Shown here: positions 30,526 to 45,200 of the stretch, piece after piece | Position numbering within the stretch: the first letter of the stretch is position 1 | Layout of the letters: the number at the start of each line of letters is the position of its first letter | NCBI GenBank assembly: GCA_002118135.1 | Contig: BDIU01000205.1 | Location: forward strand, 62,001-126,000 | DNA: 64,000 nt | Direction: 5' to 3' | Source of the DNA: Trebouxia sp. TZW2008 | Taxonomy: Eukaryota; Chlorophyta; Trebouxiophyceae; Trebouxiales; Trebouxiaceae | Made by a program: the position numbers and the translations under genes | Notes under the pieces: generated by a model | The model's database searches: none | The model's input: the letters and a program-made list of their open reading frames with translations, nothing else | Told to the model about the DNA's origin: nothing

Positions 30526-33500
30526 AGTCTTTGATCTGGACCAGTTCGCTATAGAGTAAAAACAAGCCCTCTTGCACCCAACCGAACAAAGCAGGACAGC
30601 AGAAAAGGGAGGTAGACGATAGGGCGTCGGCCTCTTGAGATGCAAACAAGCATATTGTCCAGGGTTGGCTGCACTGTTGCGGCCACGCACAACCATGGCA
30701 AAAGACACAGCCAGAAATGGCTAAGTCAAGCATGGGCAGGCTATCAAAACAGCTGTTTCTATTTGCAGTTGCAATGGTCTCCCGACCAAAAGGTGGCGCA
30801 GACTTACTTCTTGAGCCTGAAGTGGATCTGCTGACTCCAGAATCCCCTGAGGTTACCATCTGCCATCATTTGGCGCTGCTTGCGTCATGACGCAATTGCA
30901 ATTTTCAAGTCAATGCAAGTGAACAAGTGAGATACAGAAGTCAATGCAAACAGAGGAACAAGCTATTGTTGGCTTACTTCTTGAGCGTGAAGCGACCCCT
31001 GCTTGCTCCAGAATCCTCTGAGATTCCCCCATCAATCATCATTTGGTGCTGCTTTCCATATTGTGCAGTTGCAGTTTTCTAGTCCTTGCAAGTGATCAAG
31101 TGAGGTAAAGCAGTCAATGCAAGCAGGAAAGTAAGTTACCGTTGGCTTACTTCTTCAGCCTGAAGCGCCCCATTTTGCTCCAGACCCTCTGAAGTTGCCA
31201 TCAATCACATTTTACAACCTATGCATGTCCTAAAACAAGCACAATTTGCCACATGATGTCATTGATGCAACCGAGATGTGTGCCACAAAAGCTATTTGCA
31301 ACATGCTGCAACCAAAGCAGGTAGGGCACTTACTTCTTCAGCCTGAAGCGGCCCTGCTTACTCCAGAACCCTCTGAGGTTTCCATCAGCCATCATTTGGC
31401 GCTGCTTGCTCAGCTGATCCCGTACTTCACCTGAAGACTCCCATGCACCCCTGCAAAGCACAGATCGACGGTCATCAACTAGAGTCCAATTGCTCGCTTG
31501 ATGCCATGCTCCATCTGCAGAATTCCAAGCCTAAACCCTAAACCCTAAACCCGCTTACTCCATGTGCGGACTTTGATGATCATTGTCTAGCACTGCTTGC
31601 TCAAACACTTCAGTGCTGCGCAATGTGGCGTTTGGGGTTTGGAGATGTAATGCTTCAGCTGAAGAATCCCAAGCACCTCTGCAAAGCGTAACGTGGCCTT
31701 GATTGTCTGAACAAAAGATTGATGTTAGCGCAGAAGTCCAGCATGCGAGTGCTGAATGCAACAGCTCAGTGATCCTGTACTTCACCTGAAGACCCCCACG
31801 CCCCCCTGCAATGCGTTGCACTATGCAAGACAGATCTTGCAATGGAGAGGCCTCACAACATGAGGGCAAGATGGTACAACAAGCACAGTCAGCTGGTCAA
31901 CTTTCGATGGGAGTTTGAGTACCGTCAACGTGCGCTGCCCAGCATAAGTGTCAAACAACAGTGAAAAGAAAATCTAAACATGAGCTCACAGCATGTTTCC
32001 ATGTCAAGCAATGAAATCATCCCAAGCGTTAAGATGAGGGTGTATGAGGGGCACAGCCAAAGTGCAGTTGAACAGCATGACTCAGCTGACCTTGTCTCCT
32101 CTGACTCAGTCTGGCCATCAGATTGGTCAAGACCTGACTCAGCTGGCTCCTGCTCTGGCTGATTCAAATTCAAAATGGCAGGAACAGGTGGGCAGACCAT
32201 CACCACAGCCCCTGCATTGATCAGAGTGAAAGGATTGTGTCAATGATCGGAATTGCATCATTTGGCTTGTGTGGTAAATCCCGTATTTGGTTAAAATTCA
32301 AAATGGCGGGAACAGGTGGGCAAACTGTCACAACAGCTCCTACATTGACCAGAACGAAAGTATTGTGTCGACGAACTAATTTGCGTCTTTTGGCTTGTGT
32401 GGTCAATGCAAAATTTGACTCAAACGGCTGGAACAGGCGGGCATACCATCACCACAGCCCCTGCGGTCACCATGATCAAGGAGTCAACTCAAACATTCAA
32501 ACTTTTGGCCACAGACAGGACCTGGCTTAGTCAATCACTGCTCTGGCTCAAGGGCAAATGGAATCTGGCGGGCAGACTAAGGCAGGCAGACCTGCATGCT
32601 GGCTTCATCTTTCAGCGAATTGTCACATGGTAAATAGAGCTGTTACATTGTCAAAGACATGCGTTTGGCGTCCTGGGGCTTGAGACTCAGAGGTCACTTG
32701 GGCATGAGAGTATCTGTGACACCATTCACACCATCCTGGGGTTTATGTAAGACCATATTGCTGCAGGCATTAATCAATGTCGAGGCAGCAGCTAAGAGAC
32801 AAATGCCTGCATTACTGAGACTGGCTGTCTACTGCTTCTGACACTACACATGAGCAAGCGCTGTCTACAGCAAAAGTGGACAGCATCCGCATGAGCTGTG
32901 GACAGCGTCCTGTGCACCTCTTGGGGCTGTTTCACAGTGCACAATATGCACTTCAGGAGTGTATCTGTGGTGCCAGCAATGTTCCTGATGGCAGTGCAAC
33001 ATCTGCATTCATTCATTATGAATCTCTGCACGGCAGGCTTCAAACCTCAGCAATTACGTGCATATAGGCGCATTCAGCTGCCTCCATGCAAGTCTGTCAC
33101 AAGCTGTCTTGCATCAAACCTTGTGACAAGTTGCTGCGGGTCTATCCATATGCATCGACTTTGGCGTTGGCTAATGTATTGGGACACTCTTTTGCCCGAG
33201 ATATAAAAGCTGTTCTGCACCACTAGATCGGACATGCAAGGCAGGCAAGTTGAGCACCTTGACTGCTGTGGGTTTAGTAAGGAGCACATGTCTCACACTG
33301 CCAAACTTGGTGTTACCAACTGCTTTTGTTTACGCTTTTGGAGTGCCACCGGTGATTGTCAACAGTACGCTTGATGGCATGTGCCCTCAATTCAGTGTCG
33401 ACACTGCATAACTTCACTGCCACAGTAGACAGTGTCCACTGCTGACGTGCACAATGTCTACAAGTCCAGTGGACAGTGTCTACTGCAGGAGCATGCCTGT

Positions 33501-36256
33501 GTTCCCAGGCCTCAATCTAGTGTCTTCACTGTTGTGGGTTGATTCTGCACACAAACTGAAGCTTTCTACCAGACAGATACTTGCTCAGTAGGCGCTGTCC
33601 ACTTGATTTGTAGGCAGAACTACCCTGGGATGCTGAAACAGTGCCTTGTACAAAAATACACAGCACTGAAGGCACTGGACTGAGGCACGTGCCCTCAGCA
33701 CACTGCTGGCAACACAGCTCTCGAGCTCAGTTAGACATGGCGCACTTTAAGTCAAGTCGTCTACACTCCAAGTGGACCACGTCTACCTGAGCTTGAGAGC
33801 TGTGTCGCCACCAGTGTGCTTGATGGCATGTGCCCTCAAATCAGTATCTTCACTGCTATGGGTTGAATAGGTCAGAGCAACAGATGATGTCCAATGCAAT
33901 TGTCGTTCATTCATTATAAATGTGGGGTAGGCAGGCTCAGCAAGCCCAACTAGGTACGTATAGCAGCAATCAACCGTCTTCATCCAATCCAATCATGTGC
34001 TGACCTGAACCAATTAGATTGGACATGAAGGGCGGAGAGGTCCTTGTACACAGTTGACTGCCAAGTATCTCTGGCTTGACCCTTGGCCTGGCAATGCTGG
34101 ACAATGTCTACTACAGAATCTGACCTGTGTTGCCAGCATGGGCCCTCAGTCCAGTATATTTGCCGCTGCCGGCTTTGCTCCATAGCCAAGCAGACAATGT
34201 CTACTGCTCAAGTGGACATTGTCTACTTCAGGGCTGATATTGCTTATGAAATGAAGATTTTGAGCCTGTACTATAGTGTCTACAATGCATGAGGATGTTG
34301 TTTACTATACCTGTGTTGCCAGCAGTGTGCTTGATGGCATGTGCCCTCAGTCCAGTGTCTTCACTGCTGTGAGCATTACTCCACAGCCACAGTAGGACTG
34401 CAGGGCCGTTGTACTGCAGGGACACTTCAAAAGGCCCTTGGCCCTGGCTACCCGGCCCCTCCTGGTCTTCACTTCCTACAACACAGAGATGAAGAAGATC
34501 AGAGTTGTGAAGAGCAGCAAGAAGAAGGGGTCAAGGCAGGACTGCAAAGCCGTCGTACTGCAAGGACACTTCACAAAGGGCCCTTGGCCCTGGCTGCCTG
34601 GCCCCTCCTGATCTTCACTTTTTACAACACAGGGGAAAAGATGATCAGATTGATGACGAGCAGCAAGAAAAAGATGAAAAGGAAAAGAGGTTTGGGTAGG
34701 ACTGCAGGGCTATTGTACTGCAGGGACACCTCAAAAGGCCTTTGGCCCTGACTGCCTGGCCCTCCCGTAGCCAGAACAGGATTGCAAACCACCAAAGCTG
34801 CAGCAACACCTTTTCACAGCCCTGAACTCTGCTGTCTACTGCCAGAGCGGAGACCAGCATCAGGATAGCATGAAGGAAGTGAGAGTAGTACAGGGAACTC
34901 CTTGAAGAAGAGGAAGATCATTGCCAGGGCAGCTCAACAGGCCTCTTGGCATCTGGCTGCCTCGAGTATAGGTTTTTAGATGAGGGAAATGGCAGGAAAC
35001 TTAGCATCTGCCAGGTTTCTAACCCTGGCAGATGCAGGGTCAGAAATGGTTTGGCAAATTACTAGGCCAGGCAGCTTAGTCAAAGGATGCTCAATCTTTT
35101 GGACAGCTTGTCCTGCGCTTTTGTCAGCGCTTGAACTGGTTTGTGAAGTCGTGCAGTAGTAACATCATTGGTCACTTGGAAGCTAACCTGGCAACTGCTG
35201 AAGAGGAACTGAGTCAGCCTGGCCGGTGGTGAGCAGCTTCCCACGCAGCAGCACCACGCTTGATTCCTGCCAGAAGGCCTCTCCAGGGTTTAGCTCTAGG
35301 ACTAGGGCATCCCGCAACCCACATCTCAGCTCAGCCAGTGCTGCAATAAGACACATGCATTCAAAATATTCACAAGCAAACATGTCAGTGATGACTAATC
35401 GTCGGGTGTGTCAATTCCCAGCCTTAATGTTGCGTTGAAACATGCTGCATTCTGAATGGTATTGAAAGTCCTATCTATACTGCAACAGCACTAAATATGC
35501 GATGCGTCAGAGTCAATCTCACGCAGTATTGCAGGTTATAGACGTAGCAGGGCACCTGACCAATGCAGTACAATGAAGAACCAGTATCCAAAGCACAAAT
35601 CAGGATGATGATGCTTGGATTTAGTGGTGTATGCATTATACAGTGTCGATTTCTTGTTTTGCCTGACTGGCATGGACTCAGAGTTACAGGAGCTAGATTT
35701 GACAGCTGATAATCTCTCAATCTGCTTTTGGTCTCAGGCGCTTTCTGGCAGATGTAAAGTGTCACGAACTAGACACAATGTCAAAAGGAGAGCAGCACCT
35801 TCAAACAAACTGTCACAGCTACGGCTTTCAACAAAACAATGAGCCCTGACTCCTCGATATGGAGAAAGCTTCACCTTCAGACGCTCTCTCTTGCATGTTG
35901 CCCCAAATCTTATCAGCTGGCAGGCTAGTCAAAATTTCCCGGTCTGAAGGCACATTCAGCGGTGGCCGCAGCTGCTCAGCAGTGGCATCCCGCTTACCGC
36001 CACCCTCCTTCCCGCCACCATCCTTCCCGCCAGCCTGGTTCCCGCCATCTTCAGCTGCTGGCTCAACTTCTGCAGCGCTTGTCTCAGTTGCTCTGAAAGA
36101 CCTTCTGAATGGGTTCCAAGTAGAATGGACTGCTTGAGTGGAAGCTGGGGCAGGGCTGTTTTGGTCTGCAGGGCTGCTGCCCTTGGCCCTGTCCTGGTCT
36201 GAAGGGCTGCTGCCCTCAGCCCCATCCTGATTGCTGTCTGCCCGCGCTTGTGGAGA
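30078..36256 (-). CDS. C-terminal tail exons of the antiporter
   Basis: Exons 35851-36256 (low complexity: Gly-Gly-Lys repeats, Asp/Ser-rich, then DREILTSLPADKIWGNM), 35188-35340 (LAELRCGLRDALVLELNPGE, then FWQESSVVLLRGKLL), 32091-32154 (acidic), 31334-31450 (RQMMADGNLRGFWSKQGRFR) and 30078-30180 (TSEMVAPSTAAQTSTSRLKV to the stop). Phases are 1, 1, 2, 2. The first depends on a donor at 35850 (AGGA then gtcagg). If it is not used the frame stops at 35828 and the tail is lost, so a short isoform is possible. The sequence around AELRC and the GE..W.ES..VLL pattern resembles the second regulatory segment of plant SOS1. Confidence 0.7.
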
Positions 36257-39200
36257 CTGCAAACCACAATGACAACCCATCACTCAATGACATTGAGTGG
36301 CATGAAAGGAGTCCAACTGAAGTGATCAGTCACAGCAGTCTCAACAGCCCTGATGCCGTTCTGCTGTGCCCCAAAGAGCCCCAAACAGCGTCAAACCTCC
36401 CAAACACAAACCCAGTACCCTAGCTGTACCCCAGAACTCGGAGACAAAGATGGGCGATAGTCATGCATAGTGAGACAACATATTGATTGACACAATTGTA
36501 TCAACAAGCTTAAAATACCTTGCAGTAGGGGCAGTAATCCAGGGCCGCCTTAGACAGAGGCTCCAGACATGAGGCCCAGCGGCGAAGCCTTTTCTGTTTC
36601 TTTTCTTCTTCTTGCAGTAGGGGAAAGTTCTAACTCACCTCAGCCTCATGCTTCATGACTTTATCAGTTGACAGGTCTGCAAGGGCTCTCTCAAATTCCT
36701 GAGCCACTATGGCCCTGAATGCCCCGCTGCCCTTGTGCTGAGCCCACAATAGCTTCAATGACTGCAGAAACACATGTATGAAAACAAGCATCCAGCGCGG
36801 CTATCAGCCTAACCCTTCATTTGCAGCAGCCAGCAAAAGTCACAGAAGCAGCAGCAGTAGCAGCAGAAAAGAAGAAGGAAAAAACCACAACACACAACAA
36901 GGAGGAAGAGAAACAGAAGAAGAGGAAGAAGACTAGAAGTAGGTAAGCATCTCACGCATGCTAAGGAGCAGGGTTCTGACATTGGGTTGTTTTGGATGCT
37001 TGACTTGGTGGCGATTGATGGTATGCTTGACAGTGTGACAGCGCAACTGCAGCATTGCCACAGGAAAACAAAGGACTACAAAGAAACGGAGACTACAAAG
37101 AAAAGGAGCAGTAGTAAACAAAGTTCCAGGGTAAAACCCTGACCTTGGACTGGTCTGGATGCTCGACTTTGTGTCGATTCATGATACGCTTGACGATGTG
37201 ACAGCGTGACTGTAGCACTGCTGCAAGACGAAAAGGAGAGCAATGTAAAGGAGCAGTAGTAAACGAAGTTTGCAACAAGCAACAAGCTGACCTTGAATTT
37301 GTCTGGATGCCTTTTTTGGCGGCGATAGATGATATGCTTGCTGATGTGACTGCGTGACTGTAGCACTGTCGCAAGACAAAAAGGAGAGCAGAGTCAAGGA
37401 GCAGTAGTAAACAAAGCTCAAGGGCGGATTTCAAAACTTGGGTTGTTCTGGGTGCTTGATGGCTGATGACAGACTTGACAATATGCCGGCGCGACTGCAG
37501 CAATGCCATAGGAAGAAGAAGACAACAAAGTAAAGGAGCAGGTGCAAGGAGACATTCAGGGCAAAATGCAAACCTTGTGTTGATCTGGATGCTTGACTTT
37601 GTGGCGATTGGTGATACGCTTGACAATGTGACGGCGTGACTGTAGTACTGCCACATGCTGGAAATGAGTAATGGCTGACGTGATGACCTCTGTCTTCAGT
37701 CTATCCACCACATACAGTGCAGCCAGCCTGCACAGCATACACACACTGAGACGTAACACATGAGTAACAAAACTCATCATGGAAACTTGCTGGGTTTGCT
37801 ATATGCTGGAAATAAGTAATAGCTGAAGTGATGACTTCTGTCTTGAGCCTGTTCACCATGTACAGTGCGGCCAGCCTGCACATCATACACACGCTGTGAC
37901 ACACTCAACACAAGAGTGACAAAAGCAATGGGTAAGCATGGCTTAACGCTTGCAGATGTGTCTGAAGCCTTGCCATCATGCAGCAAAGCTTGATGTGCTG
38001 TACCGGGCACACACAGTCTGAGCAAAGTTGACCAGAGTTGCCTGAGCCACAAGGACCGATAAGTAGAAGCTTCCAAGTCCGGTCACAGACATGACTGGAC
38101 ATAGAGGACTCCACTGATTGATCATAGTGGTCCAGGCAGCTATAGCAACATGAGCACAGCTTGAATGCGTGCCAGAAGATCTGCCTGAAGACTTGCCATC
38201 ATGCATCAAAGCAAAATGTGCTGTACAGGGCACATGCAATTGGAGCACAGTTGGCCAGAGTTGCTTGAATTGCAACAGCCAATCACTTGAAGCTTCCAAG
38301 TCCGTTCACAGACATGACTGGACTCATGCAGAATCATGTGATTGGTGAATGTGGCTCAGGCAACTCTGGCAAATTGTGCACAGCTTGAATGTGTGCCAGA
38401 AGATCTGCCTGAAGACTTGCTATCATGCATCAAAGCTCAATGTGCTGTACAGGGCTCATGCAATTGGAGCACAGTTGGCCAGACTTGCTTGAATTGCAAC
38501 AGCCAATCACTTGAAGCTTCCAAGTCTGTTCACAGACATGACTGGACTCAGGTAGACTCATGTGATTGACTCAGTGTGGCTCAGGCAACTCTGACATTGA
38601 GTGGCAAATAGATTGAGTGTGTGTGTGTGAAGATATGCCTGGAGACTTACACCGAGCAGCAGAACTCCGTGCAATGCACAGGACACTATTGAACAGCACA
38701 CAGTTGCCAGAGTTGCCTCAATTGCAACAACCAACCAATCAAAGCTTACAAGTTCGGTCACAGACATGACTGGATCTGCAAAGCCGCTACTGATTGATGA
38801 TTGTGATCCAGACAACTCTGGCAAACTGTGCACAGATTGAATGCGTGTCTGCAGATTGCCTGAAGAGTTTGCAACCAAGCAGCAAAGCATATATGCAAAA
38901 ACTAAAAGTTTCTGCAGGAACCAATCAGGTTCGGTGTTGAGGTATTCACATGCAAGCCCCATAGGAGGCTTAGATGGCTTGGTCACACGGCACGTATGCC
39001 ACAGACAGACTGCCTTATCAGTGTATGTTGAGGCAGTTGTCAGGCACTCAGGCCAAGGGTAAACCCAGAGATACTTGGCAGTCAACTGTGTACAAGGACC
39101 TCTCCGCCCTCATGTCCAATATAAATGGTTTAGCTTAGCACATGATCGAACTGGTTGGAGACAAGTTATTGCTTCTGTACGTACCTAAATGGACCTAAAG

Positions 39201-42200
39201 TGACTGAGTGAGTGAGTGAGTGAGTGAGGGAGGGAGGGAGGGAGGGAGCGAGCGAGCGAGCGAGCGAGTGAGGGAGTGAGAGAGGGAGGGAGGGAGTGAG
39301 TTAGTGAGTTAGTGAGTGAGTGAGTGAGTGAGTGAGTGAGTGAGTGAGTGAGTGAGTGAGTGAGTGAGTGAGTGAGTGAGTGAATCAAGCCCCAGTCTTG
39401 GAGCATTCCCACGCCGTGGCAAAAGTTCTTGACCCCATGTTGTATCACCTGTGAGTGTCAACTAAGGGCTACATGAGATTCTGATCTGTGTTCATCGCCC
39501 CCTCTTTGGGGATTTCTGCCACACATTCAAAAAGGCAAAAGATTTACTGTTGATGTTGAGGGTTTGTCTCATGAAGATCATGGTCATACAGTTCTCAGAC
39601 AGGTATAACGGCAAAGGAAGCAGGTTTTCAATCACCTGTACATGTCAACTAGCAACTGCATGACATCTTGGTCTCCGTTCATCGCCCTCTCTTTGATCCT
39701 TCCGACCACATACTGGGGAATATGAAACACCACAGGGCCTTGAAGAAGAGCATTTCCCACTGCCACACATTTGGCGGAACCGGGCAGGGGCTCTCCCACT
39801 AGGGCTTGCAGCAGGCCGAAGATCCCACCATTGCCCAGAAAGAATCCCTGGGCAGCAGAGAAACATTTCTATACGGCACATAATGATTGGTGAATATGCA
39901 ACAACACTTGCCATTGCAGTAGGGCAAAATATTAGATAGGGCATTGCCAACTTCCACACACCATAACTGGTCCACAGCAGGATTAGATGCGAGCTTACAG
40001 ATTCATTCTGCATTATTGTCGGCTGTGTTACGTAACAGCCCCTTTGCAGGAGTGCTCACAGCATGCAACAACTGCTGACTAAACTCAGCACAGATGCAAC
40101 TGATGAGTTGGGGCCCAGGGGGGGGCGGGGGGCAGGGGCAAGCAGCATGATGTTTAGGATTCAGCGTCTAGAGACTTGTATACCTGGGAATCACCATCAG
40201 GAGTGAGGTAGGAGCTCTTGATGAGGCCTGCCATCACAATGTAGATACCTTCTCCATCTGCATCATTATCGCCTGCACACAAACGCAGATATGCCTTTAC
40301 TCAAGAACAGCAAAAGAAGAAGAAGAAACGATTTGGGCTGAATTATATCAGCAGACCTGCCATCACTATGTAGATGCCCTGCACATCTGTGCCAATATTG
40401 CCTGCACACACACACACACACACGGACAGAGTGTCAGATGACAGGTGTACATGCTGTCACCAGATACAGACAGAGAAGAAGAGTAGTGCAGCAAACTATT
40501 TTGCCATTTGACATCTGCAAATTGGCACTCACTGTATGTAAGCATGACTTACAGCAAAATGTCAGGTCATGTCTGTAAAATTGTCATAATGTGCACCTGC
40601 TTGCAAGACAGGAGCTGCATTGTGCGTAAGATAGGCAGAGAAGCAGAGCAATGCCGCTAAGCACTTGATCAGCCAAGCACGACGTCTTGGCAGTCAATGC
40701 ATTCTGATGTGTCATGACATATTGCAGGATGTATGTCTTATGCTCTGTTGTTACGCAAAATAGCATTGAATGTACTGTGGCGGCTCCCTCCGTGCACAGT
40801 TGATATGATTTAGGATAGCACAAAACCAAACTAGGTGGAAATAGTGGGTTGCTCCAGTACGTACCTAGCTAGGTCTGCTAAGCCTGCCTACCATATGTCT
40901 AGAACGAAATGAAAATGAATGAAGCTGCATCACAAACCTGTGGGTGGCTGCCACATGACTTCCCCCTTTTTGTACTTGACTAACTGCCCGCGCTGCAGCA
41001 GCCGCCTGAAGATCTCTGCTGAGGTGTTTTGAACAAATGGCAACTGCTTCAGAACCTGCAAGCCCAGACATAGGGGTTCATGTCATCATCATTGTAAGTA
41101 GAATGGTGATGACTGACTTTGACTAATTGTTTGTGCTGCAGCAGCCGCCTGAAGATCTCTGTGGATATATTCTGGACAAAAGGCAAATACTTCAGCACAA
41201 GACACAACAAGGGAGTAACAAGATGCTGATGTGGTCTGGATTCTGATTCGTGTTGGACAAACGGCAGCTGCTTGAGCATCTGCAATCATATCAAAGATGT
41301 TACTGTGACGCTGATTCGCTGTACTGACCGCCTTCACTGCGATCAAGTTCATTAGTTTATTGTGAGGCTGATACCGTCTGAACAAAGCGCATTTGCTTCG
41401 GCACCAAACACACTTGCAACTTTGCTATGCAGTCTTAGTTTATGTGCAGGGTAGTTTGACCTAGACATTGCTTGAAGATGCAACAAGGAGAAACACAGAG
41501 AGGGTTGAGCGCTCCTGTATGTACCTAGCTGGCTCTCTGGGCCTACCCAATGCAAGCCATCTCATAGGTCAAGCAACATACCTAAGGCTGGGCAGATTCC
41601 TTTGAGCCAGTGACCAAGACCCGCCTTATGAACACTCTCCATCTGCTGTTTGGATGTCTGCTGTCTACTATGTGAGTGGCTTACGCCTACTGTGTCTTGG
41701 GGCTGCCCCTTCCACTGCTGCCAAGTCTGGGCAAATGACGTCTACTGACTTGTGCTCAAAGCAAGCTGCCCTTCTTATGGAGTACCCGAGCTTGCATAAG
41801 AGGTCTACCCGGTCAGTGGCTTACGTCTACTATCTTGGGTGCTCGCCACACTGCCCCTTTCCTGTGCAGCATGCGTTCCTGCTCCTCGATTGGTTCCAAA
41901 AGCTGTTCTTGCTCTTGTTCATCCACCATGCCGCTGCTGTACAGTTGCTCCACAAAATTTGCTTGCTGCCTCAAGATGGCCATGGCAGCCCTGCGCACAC
42001 ACAAACATTCAGGTTGTATGAACCGACATTGCCATGTGATATGTTCAGTTTGTGATGCTCGTCCACCATATCGCTGCTGTATAGTTGCTCCACAAATTTT
42101 GCTTGCTGCCTCAAGATGGCCATGGCAGCTCTGCACATGCAATTAGTCATCAGTCATGGCAAGGAGACGCCTGATGCCCATTTGCCCATACAAGTTCCGA

Positions 42201-45200
42201 CAAAATGCTATGCATGCATGACACACAATGATACGACCATGAGTATGAGCACACACTCACACAAGCATCACTGACAAAGTCACCTGTGGGACTGGATGGC
42301 TTCAAAGTGGGCTGGAGCCTCAATTTCCCGATTAATGATCAATGAAATGCTCGCAATATGAGCACCATCATAATGGACTTAGGGTGGAGCTAGGTAGGAG
42401 GCAGGGTGGAGGTAGGGTACCTGTAGGACTGGATGGCTTGGAAGCGGGCAGGAGCCTCAATCTCCCGGTCAATGATGAACTTCCACACCTTCTTGCTCTC
42501 AGCCTTGATCTCATCTCTGAGTGGGCTGTCGTGAGTTGAGTCGCTGAGCCACTGAGCTTGAGGGCTCCATGTGAGCGATAGCCAATATTCAACAGCCACC
42601 TCAATGCTCAGCAGCATTGTCTTACTCAACCATCCCCCCAACAGCTGCATGCGTGTAACAGCATTAGTCACCCCTTGTGCATAGTCATGATTCTAAAGTG
42701 AGACTGCTGAGCTTAAAGGCTCCATGTCAGTGACAGCCAATACTCCACTTCTTCCTCAATGCTCAGCAGCATAGTCTTACCCAACAATCTCCCCCAAAGA
42801 GCTGCATGCATGCAATACACTTGTCAAGTTTTGTCGATGGCCCTGACCTTGCGTCAGCCTTCAGTGATATATTCTGCCTCGTCCATCTGTGTAAAGGGAG
42901 CAGAAGGGGGGAGGAGGGGCAAAAGAGAGGGAACATTGAATAAAACAGCTTGACTGGCAGCTCGCAGGGCATACAAACATGCGGACGCACTCCCCAAGCT
43001 GGTGTGTTGAGACAGCATCTGAGTCACACACACCTAGCGTCCAAGTCGCGCATGTGGAATGGAACTCAGCTGTTATGAACATAATAATGGGAACATTTCA
43101 TGCGCACTGCTAGCTAAGTCAAGAAGCAGAGTTTGGCATGAGATCCTGAATGTATCTCTGAAAGTTTGAGGCTGGGCCACTAGCACCATCCAGGCATACA
43201 AATTAAAGCCTTGCACTAACAGCGATTTGTTCATTATGATGTCAGTTATTGCTTTTCAAGACGGTATTCTTTACAGAAGACATCAAGGGTTTTGTCTCTA
43301 CGCAAGCATACCTCTCCTATTTTGAAAGTGGGCCATTGAACCACCAGCCAGATGGGCAGCCCGCCCCAGCGCCAGTCATGGCGGGAAACATTGTACCGAC
43401 GCAACAAGAAGAGGAAGTGCGCCAGGAATGCAACGCCCCACCCGCCACACAGATCTCTGCATCACCGTCTATAATTAGTTGAAGGGGTTGGTACCAAGCT
43501 ATAGCAGACAAAGAGTAAGATTGCCAGCAGCACAACCTCAGATGAGCAGCCTACTCATTTGGGCAGCTCAGACGGGAGGGCTGTGCTTTGCCATCACTGC
43601 AGGCATGGTCCAACTGCCGAGTTTTACCCAGCACGATCATCAGAGCTTACACAAAACCTTAAAGACAAACACCCAACATGGATACCCAGCAGGAAGGTGG
43701 TAATGCATCAAGCAGCTGTTAGGCATAGATGTGACACAGCTTACTTTCCAATGTTCCTCCAGATGCTGAGGAGTTCAGAAGGCTGGTCTTTAGCACCGCA
43801 AGCGTGGTCCAGCAACTAGCATGCAGCTTCAACAAAAAACATGGCAGAGCTCATCTCAAACCCAGCAGAAATGATGGCAATGCAGCAAGAAGTTTTCAAG
43901 CAAAAGCCTGGATTGGCTTACTTTTCTATGTTTTTCCAAATGCTGAGGCGTTCAGAGGGCTGGTCTTTGGCAGCGCCGCAAGCGTGGTCCAACAGCTGAA
44001 CGCCCTCTGCTGAAATGAGGCCCCTAGCTCGCTTGTCATGGAAATACCGCTTGAGACCTGACACCAAGCGGATGCGGCCCTCACTCAACACCTGCATCAG
44101 ATGAGTCAGAAGTTATGCGCATGTCTCATATATTGCACCCGCTTGCTCGGTTGACTGATTGGTTGATATGCACTGACAGTTGGCTGAATTCAGGCCACAC
44201 AGCTTGCTTGTCATGGAAGTAGTGCTTGAGACCTGACACCCAACAGATGCGACCCTCTCTCAACACCTGCGTTTGACGTAATAATTGACATTTGATTGAT
44301 TGATTTGACACCTGTGCCTGCGCAAAAGTGAGGTAGAAAGCAGGTGTGCTTCACCCTGTACCTGAAGGCAATTGACGTTTGCTTGCATGATAAATATGAG
44401 CCTGGTCCAACAGTTGAACCCCCTCTGCTGCAATGAGACCTCTACCTCGCTTGTCATGGAAGTAATGCTTGAGACCTGACACCAAGCGGATGCAGCCCTC
44501 ACTCAACACCTGCATTAGACAAGGTCATTAACACTTGCTTGCATGCTTATAAGATGATGATATGTTTGGTCCAATAGCTGCAACCCCTCTGCTGACATGA
44601 GACGCCAGGCCCGCTTGTCATGGAAGTAGCGCTTGAGACCTGACACCAAGCGGATGCGACCCTCGCTCAACACCTGCATCACATTGTTTGTCTGGTTACT
44701 GCTGCTCATTGGCACAGGCAATTAGTCTTGTAGGCTGGCTAAAGCCAGTGAACTACATCGTCTTTGTCTGTGCGCGCCATATCACTGCAATCTTTCGCAT
44801 CTAGCAAATGCTACCCTCGCTCAAGACCTGCATTAGATTGATCTAGCACTTTGTGCGCAACGACATCGTTAGCGCATGGTTGCATTCTTTGCAGTGGAAA
44901 ATTTGAGGCAAGTACAGGGGAAACAGAAGGAAGCCTCATCATGGAAGTAGCGCGTGACACCTGATACCAAACAGATGCAAACCTCGCTGAACACTTTCGT
45001 CCATCTGCATGCACCACAGCTATACACTAAATCTTGGCTGATTCCAAGAACGCCTCAACAAGTACTAAACAAAGAAAAGAAGGGAGAAAAAGCAGCGCTC
45101 AGGCAAGGATTCAGGATTTCTAGAGCAAGCAAGCTAGGTTCAGCGACTGGATCATGTTTCAAACAAGCTTGGCAAACTAAAGCTGTGCTGACAAGGTGAC

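Noticed and set aside
35828..35850. Stop codon TGA at 35828 as the end of the antiporter.
   Set aside because: Using the donor at 35850 lets four further in-phase exons follow, which end in a conserved-looking C-terminus; the stop may still define an isoform.
43249..43482. Plus-strand frame with a Pro/Gln/Glu-rich stretch inside an antiporter intron.
   Set aside because: No splice partners, no family likeness, opposite strand to the gene; likely chance.
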